64,000 nt of DNA, from positions 1 through 64,000 of the forward strand of contig NZ_SRSF01000004.1 of the NCBI RefSeq assembly GCF_004803465.1. The letters run 5' to 3'. Both the position numbers and the translations under genes were made by a program. Below, piece after piece: positions 51,930-60,338 of this stretch. Under the pieces are notes generated by a model that searched no databases, was not told where the DNA came from, and saw only the letters and a program-made list of their open reading frames with translations. Each line of letters starts with the position of its first letter. Positions within the stretch are counted from its first letter, which is position 1. This stretch comes from Neolewinella litorea (GTDB taxonomy: Bacteria; Bacteroidota; Bacteroidia; Chitinophagales; Saprospiraceae).

Positions 51930-52508
51930 TCAAACCAAACCGCCGGCGGGGGAGCCGGCAACTCTTTTCCTTATCACCCGGGCGGGAGATCCCATACAGA
52001 TCATGCCCGGCGGTAGGTCCTTGAATACAGAGGAACGGGCCCCGACCAGGGTGCCCCTACCTATTGTAACCCCCGGGGCGACGTAAACGTCAGTTGCTAT
52101 CCAGCACTCGGCACCTATACTAATAGGTCGACTGTAGATAGCAAATGCTGTGCTCTCAGGGTCATGGCTACCGGTACAAAGATAACTCTTCTGAGAGACA
52201 ACGGCATGGGGTCCAATGTGGATAGCCCCCAAACTATACAGTACGACGTCGTCGCCGATCCAGGCAAAATCACCAATGGAAACCTTCCAGGGAAACTGCG
52301 TGCGCACCGTCGGGCGTATGATTGCGCCCCGCCCGACCGTCGCTCCGAATGATCGCAAGAGCCACCGTCGCCAGCCGTACATGAACTGGGGCGAAGGCCG
52401 GAACAACAAGGCCTCCACGATCCACCACAACTGTACGACCCAGCCGGGGCGGCCCCGGAAGTTCTCCGGCAATTCAAAGGTACTCAGGTCCTGGTAGCGC
52501 TCCTCCAT
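51930..52508 (-). CDS. WcaF-like O-acetyltransferase
   Basis: This 192-residue left-handed beta-helix acyltransferase resembles the colanic acid acetyltransferase WcaF. It has an N-terminal DLSTFELPENFRGRPGWVVQLWWIVEALLF, MYGWRRWLLRSFGATVGRGAIIRPTVR, repeated hexapeptides (IGDFAWIGDDVVLYSLGAIHIGPHAVVSQ), LCTGSHDP and GAECWIATDVYVAPGVTIG. It should add an acetyl group from acetyl-CoA to a sugar of the polymer. It starts 1 bp after the stop of the upstream glycosyltransferase gene. Confidence 0.92.
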   Translation of the reverse strand: MEERYQDLSTFELPENFRGRPGWVVQLWWIVEALLFRPSPQFMYGWRRWLLRSFGATVGRGAIIRPTVRTQFPWKVSIGDFAWIGDDVVLYSLGAIHIGPHAVVSQKSYLCTGSHDPESTAFAIYSRPISIGAECWIATDVYVAPGVTIGRGTLVGARSSVFKDLPPGMICMGSPARVIRKRVAGSPAGGLV

Positions 52509-52509
52509 A

Positions 52510-53436
52510 TCAGACTACGGCGGGTTCTTTGTTCAGGAAGACGTTCACGTCCAGGCCGTACTTGTCCCACACTACGGCTTCCAGTGGGCGGTGCTTCATC
52601 TCCTGCTTGATCTCGTAAATGGTGGAATCCACCAGGAAGCGGAACCAGAAGCCTTGCAGGAAATGGAAGATGAGCCCCTCCTTGCCGTCCAGGAAACCCA
52701 GTTTGATGATGTAGCGGTGGAAGAGGTACAGAAAACTCCGCAAGAAAAGGGGGGAGCGCTGAAATACCTTGCTCTTCAGCCAGCGCTTCCGCTCAATCGG
52801 GTTGCCGGTGAGCCGGGCCTTCACTTCGCCGGGATCTTCTTCGCTAAGGATAGACTCCACGGCCTCGAAGACCGCCCAGCGGGCGTGGCTGACGGTAAAG
52901 TCGCGCAGGCTGCTCATTACGCCGTCCTCAAGATCCGCGCCCCGGCCCGCCTTGGCGGTATTGCCATCGACGACGAAGTGCTGGTCGTACACCTTGTTCT
53001 CGCAGTGGCCCAGGTGGCGGCGGTACAGGCGCAGGTGGTATATGGGGTGGTAGCCGCCGTGCTTGATCCAGCGGCCGAGGAAGATGGCGCGACGGGCAAA
53101 CATGTAGCCGTCGACGGTCTTGTCCACCGGATCGAACGATTCGTTGATCCAGGTGACCATTCCCGGGGTAAGGCGCTCTCCGGCGTCGAGGTGCAGCACC
53201 CATTCCCCTTCGTACGGGAGGTTGCTTTGGGCCCAGTTGCGCTGGGCGGCGTAGTTTTTGAAGGCGTGCTGAGTATAGGGAATACCCCGCCGGTCCAGAA
53301 TCTCCAGGGTGCGGTCCTGGGAGTAAGAATCCACCACGAAGATGGGGGCATTTACCCCCGCCAGGGAGTCCAGCAGATTCTCAATGTTGGCTTCCTCATT
53401 GAAGGTGAGGATAACGATGGTTAGCGGGTGGTGCAT
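52510..53436 (-). CDS. Glycosyltransferase, GT2 family
   Basis: The start ATG 53436 (MHHPLTIVILTFNEEANI) gives 308 residues. The GT-A fold shows LTIVILTFNEEANIENLLDSL, IFVVDSYSQDRTLEI and the DxD-like region WVLHLDAGERLTPGM, then YMFARRAIFLGRWIKHGGYHP. KVYDQHFVVDG, and a C-terminal hydrophobic segment (FLRSFLYLFHRYIIKLGFLDGKEG) follow. This is the WaaE/KdtX-like branch of GT2. Metal-dependent inverting transfer is expected. It overlaps the upstream GT4 gene by 16 bp. Confidence 0.92.
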   Translation of the reverse strand: MHHPLTIVILTFNEEANIENLLDSLAGVNAPIFVVDSYSQDRTLEILDRRGIPYTQHAFKNYAAQRNWAQSNLPYEGEWVLHLDAGERLTPGMVTWINESFDPVDKTVDGYMFARRAIFLGRWIKHGGYHPIYHLRLYRRHLGHCENKVYDQHFVVDGNTAKAGRGADLEDGVMSSLRDFTVSHARWAVFEAVESILSEEDPGEVKARLTGNPIERKRWLKSKVFQRSPLFLRSFLYLFHRYIIKLGFLDGKEGLIFHFLQGFWFRFLVDSTIYEIKQEMKHRPLEAVVWDKYGLDVNVFLNKEPAVV

Positions 53437-54563
53437 GAGATCACTTTTTGGTAGGCGGCTTCCCATTCGCCAACATTGGCGTGGATGCTGAACTCTTCGC
53501 GGGCCAGTCGCAGGGCGTTCTTGTTCATGATTTTCATTTGGTCGGGGGTAAGGGTATGGATGTGTTCGATCGTCCGCAGCAGACTGTCGGGGTCGTTCGG
53601 GATCCAGTAGCCGGCTTCGTGCTTTTCCAGGATCTCCCAGGGCGTACCGGTGGAGGCTACCGCCGGCGTACCCTGAGCCAGGCCCTCCATCACCACAATT
53701 CCGAAGTTCTCCGTGTGGGAAGGCATGAAGGTGAACCAGGCCGCGGCCAGCAACTCCTCCTTCTCGCGTCCGTCGCGGTGGCCGAGGAAGCGGATCTTGT
53801 GGGTAAGCCCCAGGTCCTCAACCTGTTTGACGAGTGAACGTCCGTAATCGTTGTAATAATCACCGACAATTTTCAGGGTAAATTCACTTGAAAGAAAGGC
53901 CGTGGATCTAGACATGGCCTCGATGAGGTTCTCGATCGCTTTCTTCGGGTCGATGCGGCCGATGTACATGAAGTACTTTTCCTTGTTGGTCTCGATCCGC
54001 TCGGGCAGTTCCATATAGTTGGGGATCTGTACCACCTTGGCGTCCTCGCCGAAATTGTCGCGGATGTAGCGGGTCTCGGCATCACAGGTGGAGTGAAACC
54101 ACAGCAGGTCCTTGTCCACCAGCGAATTGATGAGCTTGATCATCGTAGCCTTCTTTTTCGGGGAACGCAGGAGCATGGGCGGGTCGAGGTCGCCCCGCGA
54201 AGACCAGAGCATCGGCTTGCGGTAGAAGTAGGAATTGATCACCGCCATGGTCAGGGAGGCGGGATAGGTGATCATCGAGAGGTGGAGCACATCCACTTTC
54301 TTCAATTGACGCAGGGCCCGAAACACCAGGTTAACGGGCAGGTAGTGCAGCGGATTCCGGGTATAGATGATGGTACCGTAGTCGGTATCCAGCCACCGGT
54401 CGCGGGGCATGGGCAGTCCCTGCCCGCGGTCCGTGGTTGAGACGATCGGCTTATGCCCCCGGCGGGTCAGGGCCTTCGTGATCCAGTAGACGGTATTGTC
54501 GGGTCCGCCCGTCTGGGCCGGATAAAAACTTCCGGCGGGAAAAAGGATCTTGAGTTTCTTCAA
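53421..54563 (-). CDS. Glycosyltransferase, GT4 family
   Basis: This 380-residue GT-B enzyme begins KKLKILFPAGSFYPAQTGGPDNTVYWITKAL (acceptor loop). Its donor domain has KYFMYIGRIDPKKAIENLIEAM, LKIVGDYYNDYGRSLVKQVEDLGL and the E-x7-E motif in PSHTENFGIVVMEGLAQGTPAVAS. The motif WSSRGDLDPPMLL is like those of GT4 enzymes of capsule clusters. Sugar and acceptor cannot be told. It begins in a 4-bp overlap with the upstream gene and ends in a 16-bp overlap with the GT2 gene. Confidence 0.9.
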   Translation of the reverse strand: MKKLKILFPAGSFYPAQTGGPDNTVYWITKALTRRGHKPIVSTTDRGQGLPMPRDRWLDTDYGTIIYTRNPLHYLPVNLVFRALRQLKKVDVLHLSMITYPASLTMAVINSYFYRKPMLWSSRGDLDPPMLLRSPKKKATMIKLINSLVDKDLLWFHSTCDAETRYIRDNFGEDAKVVQIPNYMELPERIETNKEKYFMYIGRIDPKKAIENLIEAMSRSTAFLSSEFTLKIVGDYYNDYGRSLVKQVEDLGLTHKIRFLGHRDGREKEELLAAAWFTFMPSHTENFGIVVMEGLAQGTPAVASTGTPWEILEKHEAGYWIPNDPDSLLRTIEHIHTLTPDQMKIMNKNALRLAREEFSIHANVGEWEAAYQKVISCTTR

Positions 54564-55573
54564 AGCAAACTGGAGTAAAGGTCAAGGTAACGGTTGGCTA
54601 CGGAGTCGATGTGGTAATCCACAACGTTCTCCCGCCCGCGTTCGATGAGCTGATTTCTGTATTCTGGGTGCCGGATCACCTGCAATATACCTTCCCGGAT
54701 AGCGGCGGGTTCGAAGGGGTCTACCAGGGCTGCTCCACCGGGACCCGCCACTTCGCGGTGCGGCGAGAGGTTGCTGGTCACTACCGGCCGCCCCGTCACC
54801 TGCGCTTCGAGGATCGGCAATCCGAATCCCTCGTAGGTCGAGACGAAGGCCAGTAGGTCGCATTCCGTATAGCGTTGGCGCACTTCAGCGTCGGATAATC
54901 CGGTGGCCCAGTTGAATTCAATGTTGTGGGCTTCAAGGGCCGCGAGATCGTCGTCGGAGGGCTGGCCAATAATTTCAAGGCGACAGGGAACGCCGGCCAG
55001 GGCCTCGGCCAGGCGGGCGAGGTTCTTGTTGGGTTTCACCCCGATTTGCAGGATGGTCGGACGTGCCGTGTTGAACGGTCGGTCACGGGGCACAAAAGCC
55101 GGATCCACGAAATTGGGGATCACGTGCAGTTTCTCCTCCTTTACACTGGTCAGTTCCACGAGCTCGCGCCGCGTCTTTTCGGATATCACCGTCACGGCCG
55201 CCGCCCTGCGCGCGGGGCCCTCAAAGATCATCCAGCGGTAAAACCAGTACCGGGGGTGCCACCGCGGATACCGCAACAGCGGGTTGCAATCGTGGATGGT
55301 GATCACCGACGGCCCCCGCAGCGCGAAAACGATGGAGTTGACGTCGCCGGTCACGTGGTGGATGCACGGCTCTTTGCGGGAACAGCCCTGCACCTGCGTC
55401 CGCGCCCAACGGTTGTTGCTGCGCACGTTGCCCAGTGTATTGTTGTATTCCGGGAGTTCCAGACGGTGCACCGACACGCCCCGCTGCACGAATGCCTCCG
55501 ACAACTGATCGAACAGGCGCTCGATGCTGAAGGCGGTGGGGTAAGCCTTGCGGAAAAACAGGTTAAGCCGCAT
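54560..55573 (-). CDS. Glycosyltransferase, GT4 family
   Basis: The start ATG 55573 (MRLNLFFRKAYPTAFSIERLF) gives 337 residues. The longer frame to 55636 overlaps the polymerase gene heavily. A GT4 donor domain is clear: PTILQIGVKPNKNLARLAEAL, RLEIIGQPSDDDLAALEA and the E-x7-E motif in STYEGFGLPILEAQVTGRPVVTSNLS. The N-terminal half has SVITIHDCNPLLRYPRW and VTVISEKTRREL, as in the mannosyltransferase-like GT4 group. It is overlapped by the polymerase stop by 11 bp and overlaps the next gene by 4 bp. Confidence 0.9.
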   Translation of the reverse strand: MRLNLFFRKAYPTAFSIERLFDQLSEAFVQRGVSVHRLELPEYNNTLGNVRSNNRWARTQVQGCSRKEPCIHHVTGDVNSIVFALRGPSVITIHDCNPLLRYPRWHPRYWFYRWMIFEGPARRAAAVTVISEKTRRELVELTSVKEEKLHVIPNFVDPAFVPRDRPFNTARPTILQIGVKPNKNLARLAEALAGVPCRLEIIGQPSDDDLAALEAHNIEFNWATGLSDAEVRQRYTECDLLAFVSTYEGFGLPILEAQVTGRPVVTSNLSPHREVAGPGGAALVDPFEPAAIREGILQVIRHPEYRNQLIERGRENVVDYHIDSVANRYLDLYSSLL

Positions 55574-56903
55574 AAGCCCGATTTTCCGCCGGCTCGTTGA
55601 AACTGGCGATGAGTAAGCCGCCCGTGACCACCGCAAACCCCAGGGCGGTAGGTTGCGACCAGTTGGCGGTGATGATCTGTACCAATCCGAAGCTCGTGAG
55701 CAACCAGGGCAGGGGCTGCCGCCGGAAGACGTAGATCACGCTGCGCACCAGGAAATGAATGGCCAGGACTACCCGGGTGAGTATCGTGAGGATGCCCAGC
55801 AGTGGCCCCATCTCTCCGATGACGCGACCCCACTCGCCCTCCGCCACCAGGAAGGTGTCGGACGATCCGGTGAGCAGGGTGGCCCCTACGATGGTACCCT
55901 TGCCGAGGCCCTGCCCCCAGAACGGCAGATCGTCGGCGCCGCCCACGGCCTCGATCATGCTGCCGATGAAGCGGTCTCCTAGCGTCCCTTCCAAGCCACC
56001 CTCGGCGAGACTGGCCTTGGTAAAGCGGTCGGTAAATACGGTGATGCCGTTCTGCACGAAGTCAAAACCGCTCAGGATCATTAATAGTATCGGGAGGGCT
56101 ACGGCGGCCAGGCCCAGACGACCCACGGCGCGGCCCCCGCCCACCAGGCTTCCCATCACGAAGAAAACCGCCGTGATGATGAGCTGAAACAGGTACCCCC
56201 GGCTGATGGCCAGCGGGATGGCGACGATGATGCCCACGCTGGCGGCCAGGAGGATGAGGAAGTTGACCTTCCGCGTCGCCTGCCAGAAGTAGAAGACGAA
56301 CACCGCCGTAAGGCTGAAGAACAGCGTGGTCCCGTTGGTAAACGAAAAGGTGCCCGGCGGGCGGAAGTAACCCATCGCACCGTCAAAGCCGCCGCCCTCG
56401 CCGCCGCCCACGGCCCGGTTGACCCACGCTGACTGCGGACTGTAAAATTGCAGCGCGATCAGCACCGTCATGAACGGGGCTACCCAAAGCAGGAACTTGC
56501 CCATGCGTTCCACGTCGAGGCGGGAGAAGACCTGCCCGATGATGAAGATCAGGGGAAAATGCAGGATCGTGATCCGCAGTCCGTAGATGGCCACGTAGAG
56601 GTTCTGGTGTCCGCTCAGGAAGGTCATCAGAAATGAAAGTATCGTGGTGAAGAAGATCACCAGCGTATAGGGGTTCAGGATGCGCACGTGCCGGTTGGCC
56701 GCCTGCAGTATGATCAGCAGGGCCACCGGATCGCGCACGATCAGCAGGGGAGCCTGCAAACCCGGCAGGACCCATTTCCGCAGGGCTCCTTCAAAGAGCA
56801 GCAGCAACAGGTACAGCCATATCAGCCGCTTCGTCAGCCGGTGCTGTTGCTCGACGGCCGCGGGGGGCGGAGCCAGGGGGCGTTGCAGGACGGCGGCGTT
56901 CAC
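55563..56903 (-). CDS. Wzy-like polysaccharide polymerase / O-antigen ligase family membrane protein
   Basis: This 446-residue integral membrane protein has about ten hydrophobic helices, beginning LIWLYLLLLLFEGALRKW. A large periplasmic loop follows FGGLxTx-type segments at about 290-350 (GDRFIGSMIEAVGGADDLPFWGQGLGKGTIVG), and then come the final helices. The FEGALRKWVLP motif near the N-terminus is common in Bacteroidetes Wzy/ligase-like proteins of capsule clusters. It should polymerise repeat units at the periplasmic face. Which polymer linkage is made is unknown. It overlaps the upstream GT4 gene by 4 bp and the downstream one by 11 bp. Confidence 0.85.
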   Translation of the reverse strand: MNAAVLQRPLAPPPAAVEQQHRLTKRLIWLYLLLLLFEGALRKWVLPGLQAPLLIVRDPVALLIILQAANRHVRILNPYTLVIFFTTILSFLMTFLSGHQNLYVAIYGLRITILHFPLIFIIGQVFSRLDVERMGKFLLWVAPFMTVLIALQFYSPQSAWVNRAVGGGEGGGFDGAMGYFRPPGTFSFTNGTTLFFSLTAVFVFYFWQATRKVNFLILLAASVGIIVAIPLAISRGYLFQLIITAVFFVMGSLVGGGRAVGRLGLAAVALPILLMILSGFDFVQNGITVFTDRFTKASLAEGGLEGTLGDRFIGSMIEAVGGADDLPFWGQGLGKGTIVGATLLTGSSDTFLVAEGEWGRVIGEMGPLLGILTILTRVVLAIHFLVRSVIYVFRRQPLPWLLTSFGLVQIITANWSQPTALGFAVVTGGLLIASFNEPAENRAYAA

Positions 56904-58150
56904 GATACGGTGGCGGGTGAGAGATCAGCTAGTTCGCGGGCTACCGTCCCCCCGTAAGCCGGCCAGGTGTAGGCGGCGGCGTGGCGGCGGGCGGCCTCCG
57001 ACATCCGTGGCAACTGGTCGCGGTGGTCGCAGAACCACTGGATGGCCTCCGCAATGGCCGCCGGAGAGCGGATGGGAACCAGGATACCGGTTTCGTCCGG
57101 CACGACCAGGTCGGCCCCGCCGGTATTGGGGGTGATGATCACGGGCAGGCCGCGGCTCATCGCCTCTTGCATGACCAGGGCACGGCCCTCCACGATGCTG
57201 GGCAGGCAGAAGACGTCGCAACTGGCCATCAGTTCGAGTACACCGGCGTGGGGGCGCGTCGGCTCGTAGGTGAAGTCAGGGTATTCCTGGCGGTAGAATT
57301 CCATGGGGGCCTGCAGACTGCCGAGCACTACAAGTTCTACTTGGGGGTTGTTCAGCAGTTTCATCGCCTCAAATAGGTCGCCCAGCCCCTTGCGCTGCCC
57401 CATCGAGCCAACAAAAAGGACGCGGAGTTTCCCGTTAGTGGAGGGGGTGGCGGCGCGCGCGGGTGCCGCGGGAGAAACCGGGGAGCCGAAAGGGGAAACG
57501 ATCCGCCTTTTGTGGGTTGCCCAGTCCGGCAGGGAGTCCATTACGAAGGAGCCGGGGCCCACTACCACGTCGGCCAGTTCCATTTCCTCCGTCTTGCGGT
57601 CCAGTTTCTGCTGGCTGTCGCGGATGCCGCCCCCGAGGGTGTCGGCCCAGGCGGGCCGCCGTTCGGCTTCTTCCCGGATGAGTTCGCGCAGGGTCTGCCA
57701 GTAGGCGATCGGCAGGTCGTACACGCAGGTGAGGCCGCGGGCTTTGGCCGCCTTGAAGGATTCCAGTGCACCGTCTTCGTAGGCGTAAACGGCGGTAGCC
57801 TCCTCGGCTTGCCTTACGTCGGCCGCAACCTGGCGATCCAGGGCGTGGTAAATGTGGTCGACGCTGAAGACGCCGGTCTCGTGGGCGGTAAGCGATCGGA
57901 GCCCGGCCCGACCCGCGGCCAGCCGGCCCAGCTCCAGCCAGGGGTGCTGGCGGGTGTATGCCCTTAGCTCCGGCCGGAACCGCCGGCGTTCAAATTCGTG
58001 CAAGGGGGGCAGTTGGCCGATCTTGTCCCACAGGTTACCGGGAAAATTGGCAATCGAAGTATGGAACCGCAATAGCAGGTTCCTTTCCCGTAGCCCGTCG
58101 AGGATGGCGCGTACGTTGGCGTTGCCGGTGGGGTGGGATACAATTATCAT
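56900..58150 (-). CDS. Glycosyltransferase, GT4 family
   Basis: This 416-residue GT-B enzyme has an N-terminal domain starting MIIVSHPTGNANVRAILDGLRERNLLLRF. The C-terminal donor domain has LRVLFVGSMGQRKGLGDLFEAM, VELVVLGSLQAPMEFY and the E-x7-E-type segment in PSIVEGRALVMQEAMSRGLPVIITPNTGGADLV. Between the domains lies an Ala/Pro-rich linker (VSPAAPARAATPSTNG) encoded by a copy of the dispersed GC-rich motif (57446-57466), probably an intragenic insertion tolerated in a flexible loop. The gene follows the GT-B gene encoded at 59359-58184 by 33 bp. Confidence 0.9.
   Translation of the reverse strand: MIIVSHPTGNANVRAILDGLRERNLLLRFHTSIANFPGNLWDKIGQLPPLHEFERRRFRPELRAYTRQHPWLELGRLAAGRAGLRSLTAHETGVFSVDHIYHALDRQVAADVRQAEEATAVYAYEDGALESFKAAKARGLTCVYDLPIAYWQTLRELIREEAERRPAWADTLGGGIRDSQQKLDRKTEEMELADVVVGPGSFVMDSLPDWATHKRRIVSPFGSPVSPAAPARAATPSTNGKLRVLFVGSMGQRKGLGDLFEAMKLLNNPQVELVVLGSLQAPMEFYRQEYPDFTYEPTRPHAGVLELMASCDVFCLPSIVEGRALVMQEAMSRGLPVIITPNTGGADLVVPDETGILVPIRSPAAIAEAIQWFCDHRDQLPRMSEAARRHAAAYTWPAYGGTVARELADLSPATVS
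57446..57466 (-). repeat. Dispersed GC-rich motif, intragenic copy
   Basis: A variant of the 21-bp motif inside the GT4 gene. On the minus strand it reads GGCACCCGCGCGCGCCGCC and encodes part of the Ala/Pro-rich interdomain linker. Confidence 0.55.
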
Positions 58151-58183
58151 AATGGGGCTTCTTAGCCGGTCTTGAGACCGGTG

Positions 58184-59359
58184 CTAGTAGTCTGATCCGG
58201 GCGAACTGTTGGAGGAAATGAAATTATGTGCCGGTGAAAGCGACAGGTCGTTCAGGAAACACCGGGCTACGCCCTGCGGCGATATAGGATGGGTGTCGAG
58301 CGAACCGGCGGCCCGCATGGCGGACAACAGGCCCGTCTCACTGAAGGTTTCGAGGGTGGCGGCCGTCAGGCCGGGCGTGAAGAAACTCGGGGCATGCTCC
58401 GTCCGGTAGGGCGCGGCTACCGGGATTCCGTGGTTCAGGAAAGCGGCCACCGTTCCGCTCTTGCCGATCAGGTGGTGATCGACCGGGGTGATGCCGAGGT
58501 CCAGCCGGCTCAACTCCCGACTCAGTGCTTCTGCGGACAGGAAGCCCGAGGCATTTATCGTCGCCTGCGGGAATTCGGCCGCCAAAATGCGCCGGGTTTC
58601 CGCTACTCGGTCCGCTCCGCCACCGAGCAATTGGATGTCCAGCTTCCGGCCGTCGGTGGTGCGGAGCCAGGTATCGAGCGATCGGATGAAGGGGATCACC
58701 CGCTCGGGGATGAACTGACTGAAAAAGCCCAGCCGGAAGCTCCCCCCGCCGGAGTCAGGGCCGGCAGTGCCCACCTGCGGGGCAATGTTGGCGAACAGCG
58801 GCAGCGGCCGGGCGGTGATCCCGAGTTGCTTCAACTGCGCCTGGTAATATGGGATGTGCGTATGGATTACCGCTGGCCGTAGCACCTTGGTCAGGCCCAG
58901 GACGGCCAAGCGTTGTAAGGCAGACACCACTGTATCCTTTGGCGTTCGCACACCCTGGTTCTTGATCCAGAGTTCGTGAAACATCACGTGCCACCGGCCG
59001 CGGTAGCGCAGGGATCGCAGTTGTTGGATCAGGGAAAAGGGCAGGCCGTACGGACTGAAAGAGTAGGGCACGTATTGCAGACTCAGCAAGCCGGGGTGGT
59101 AGCCATCAATGCTATCCTGGATCCGGCGGATTCGTTCCTGCTGCGGTGCACCGTAAGGTATACGCACTACGGGTACGGCCACTGTTCCCTCCCGTTGCTC
59201 CTCTTCCGTCGTTTCCGCTACCCCCTTGTCGTGGGTGGCCAGCAGACGCACGCCGGTACCACCGGCGATGAGTTCGGCAGCCATTTTGCGGGCGTAGTCG
59301 CCGACACCGTCCTTGCCGGGGACGAGGGAACCACAGAGGAAAAGGATACGATCAGACAC
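58184..59359 (-). CDS. Probable GT-B glycosyltransferase
   Basis: The chosen start is GTG 59359 (MSDRILFLCGSLVPGKDGVGDY), giving 391 residues and a 2-bp gap to the upstream gene. The 408-residue frame would overlap it. The N-terminus with GKDGVGDYARKMAAEL is the glycine-rich acceptor loop of GT-B enzymes. The C-terminal half has FRLGFFSQFIPERVIPFIRSLD, LDIQLLGGGADRVAETRRIL and DLGITPVDHHLIGKSGTVAAFLNHGIPVAAPY, a donor site lacking the classic E-x7-E motif. It is therefore assigned to GT4-like proteins with less certainty. The sugar is unknown. Confidence 0.75.
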   Translation of the reverse strand: MSDRILFLCGSLVPGKDGVGDYARKMAAELIAGGTGVRLLATHDKGVAETTEEEQREGTVAVPVVRIPYGAPQQERIRRIQDSIDGYHPGLLSLQYVPYSFSPYGLPFSLIQQLRSLRYRGRWHVMFHELWIKNQGVRTPKDTVVSALQRLAVLGLTKVLRPAVIHTHIPYYQAQLKQLGITARPLPLFANIAPQVGTAGPDSGGGSFRLGFFSQFIPERVIPFIRSLDTWLRTTDGRKLDIQLLGGGADRVAETRRILAAEFPQATINASGFLSAEALSRELSRLDLGITPVDHHLIGKSGTVAAFLNHGIPVAAPYRTEHAPSFFTPGLTAATLETFSETGLLSAMRAAGSLDTHPISPQGVARCFLNDLSLSPAHNFISSNSSPGSDY

Positions 59360-59361
59360 GA

Positions 59362-60291
59362 TTATCCGAGGCTCTTGTAATAGCGGCCGCCGAAGCGCAG
59401 GGTTTTGCACAGCCGTTGCATCTTGCGCACCTTGCTGTCCGGCACCGGCTGCAACTCTGAACCGTTGACGTTCTCCCAGAATATCAGGTCGGAATCCCGC
59501 GGGGGTTTTCCGTTGAAGAACTCACGGGTGAAGTTGCGGGTCCAGGGTTTGGGGCCGATTGGGTGGTGCATCAACCGCAGTCCGTAGATGAAGCCCATAG
59601 CTTCGGGGCCCATCAGGGATAGCGGCTGGTCGGTGGTCATCATCGCCAGGTTCAGGGAATCCTGGTTGGTGCTCAGCACTACGGCCGTGCGGTCGTACAC
59701 ACGGAATTCATTCATGTTGCCGCTGTGCGGTGCCAGCAGGGCGAATGCGTCGTTCCAGTCCTGGATGAAGGACTTCGTCTCCTGCGTCCAGCCCAGAAAT
59801 CCGCTGTTGTAGTAGTCGTCGAGTTCGTTGGTGATCGTACGGCCCCCTTCGCGGGCAATGCGCGCCCATTTTTGCCGGATCGGGTGGCGGCGGTTGAACA
59901 CGAAGTTGACGTCGCCGCAGATCGCTACGCCCTCTTGCACCCATTCGCCGAAGAAATCCATCCGGGTATTGATCACGATGTCGGAATCGAAGAAGAAGTA
60001 CTCGGTAGCCTCCGGAGCCAGCACTTCCGTTACGTGCAGGAACCATTTGGGTTTCTCGTGTACCATATGCAGGCTGCCGTTGAGTTCGACAAGCTCTACC
60101 TCGACGCCGCCGGAGGTGGTGAAGGACTGACCGTGACGGGAAGAGGCCAGCGGCGGCAACCAATCGGGCAACGCTTCCCGGTAGCCGACGATCACCTTGT
60201 CAACGTAGGTTCCGTGGCGGGCCATGGAGTTGAGCAGGGCAGCGAGGCCGAGAAAGTAATCGCGTTCGGCGAGGGTGGTCATTATCTTCAT
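59362..60291 (-). CDS. GT-A-type glycosyltransferase-like protein
   Basis: This 309-residue protein resembles nucleotide-diphospho-sugar transferases of the GT8-like or DUF-type capsule groups. It begins MKIMTTLAERDYFLGLAALLNSMARHG, has a DxD motif in EYFFFDSDIVINTRMDFFGEW, then GVAICGDVNFVFNRRHPIRQKW and YYNSGFLGWTQETKSFIQDW, a common pattern in these enzymes. The C-terminus has HHPIGPKPWTRNFTREFFNGKPP, in which the HxxGPKPW stretch is like the GT8 HFxGxxKPW motif. Family placement is by these motifs only. It is followed by the GT-B gene after 2 bp. Confidence 0.75.
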   Translation of the reverse strand: MKIMTTLAERDYFLGLAALLNSMARHGTYVDKVIVGYREALPDWLPPLASSRHGQSFTTSGGVEVELVELNGSLHMVHEKPKWFLHVTEVLAPEATEYFFFDSDIVINTRMDFFGEWVQEGVAICGDVNFVFNRRHPIRQKWARIAREGGRTITNELDDYYNSGFLGWTQETKSFIQDWNDAFALLAPHSGNMNEFRVYDRTAVVLSTNQDSLNLAMMTTDQPLSLMGPEAMGFIYGLRLMHHPIGPKPWTRNFTREFFNGKPPRDSDLIFWENVNGSELQPVPDSKVRKMQRLCKTLRFGGRYYKSLG

Positions 60292-60338
60292 ACTGGCGGA
60301 ATGGTCGTAGGGCGTATTGTGTGCGACGGTTTACAGAA

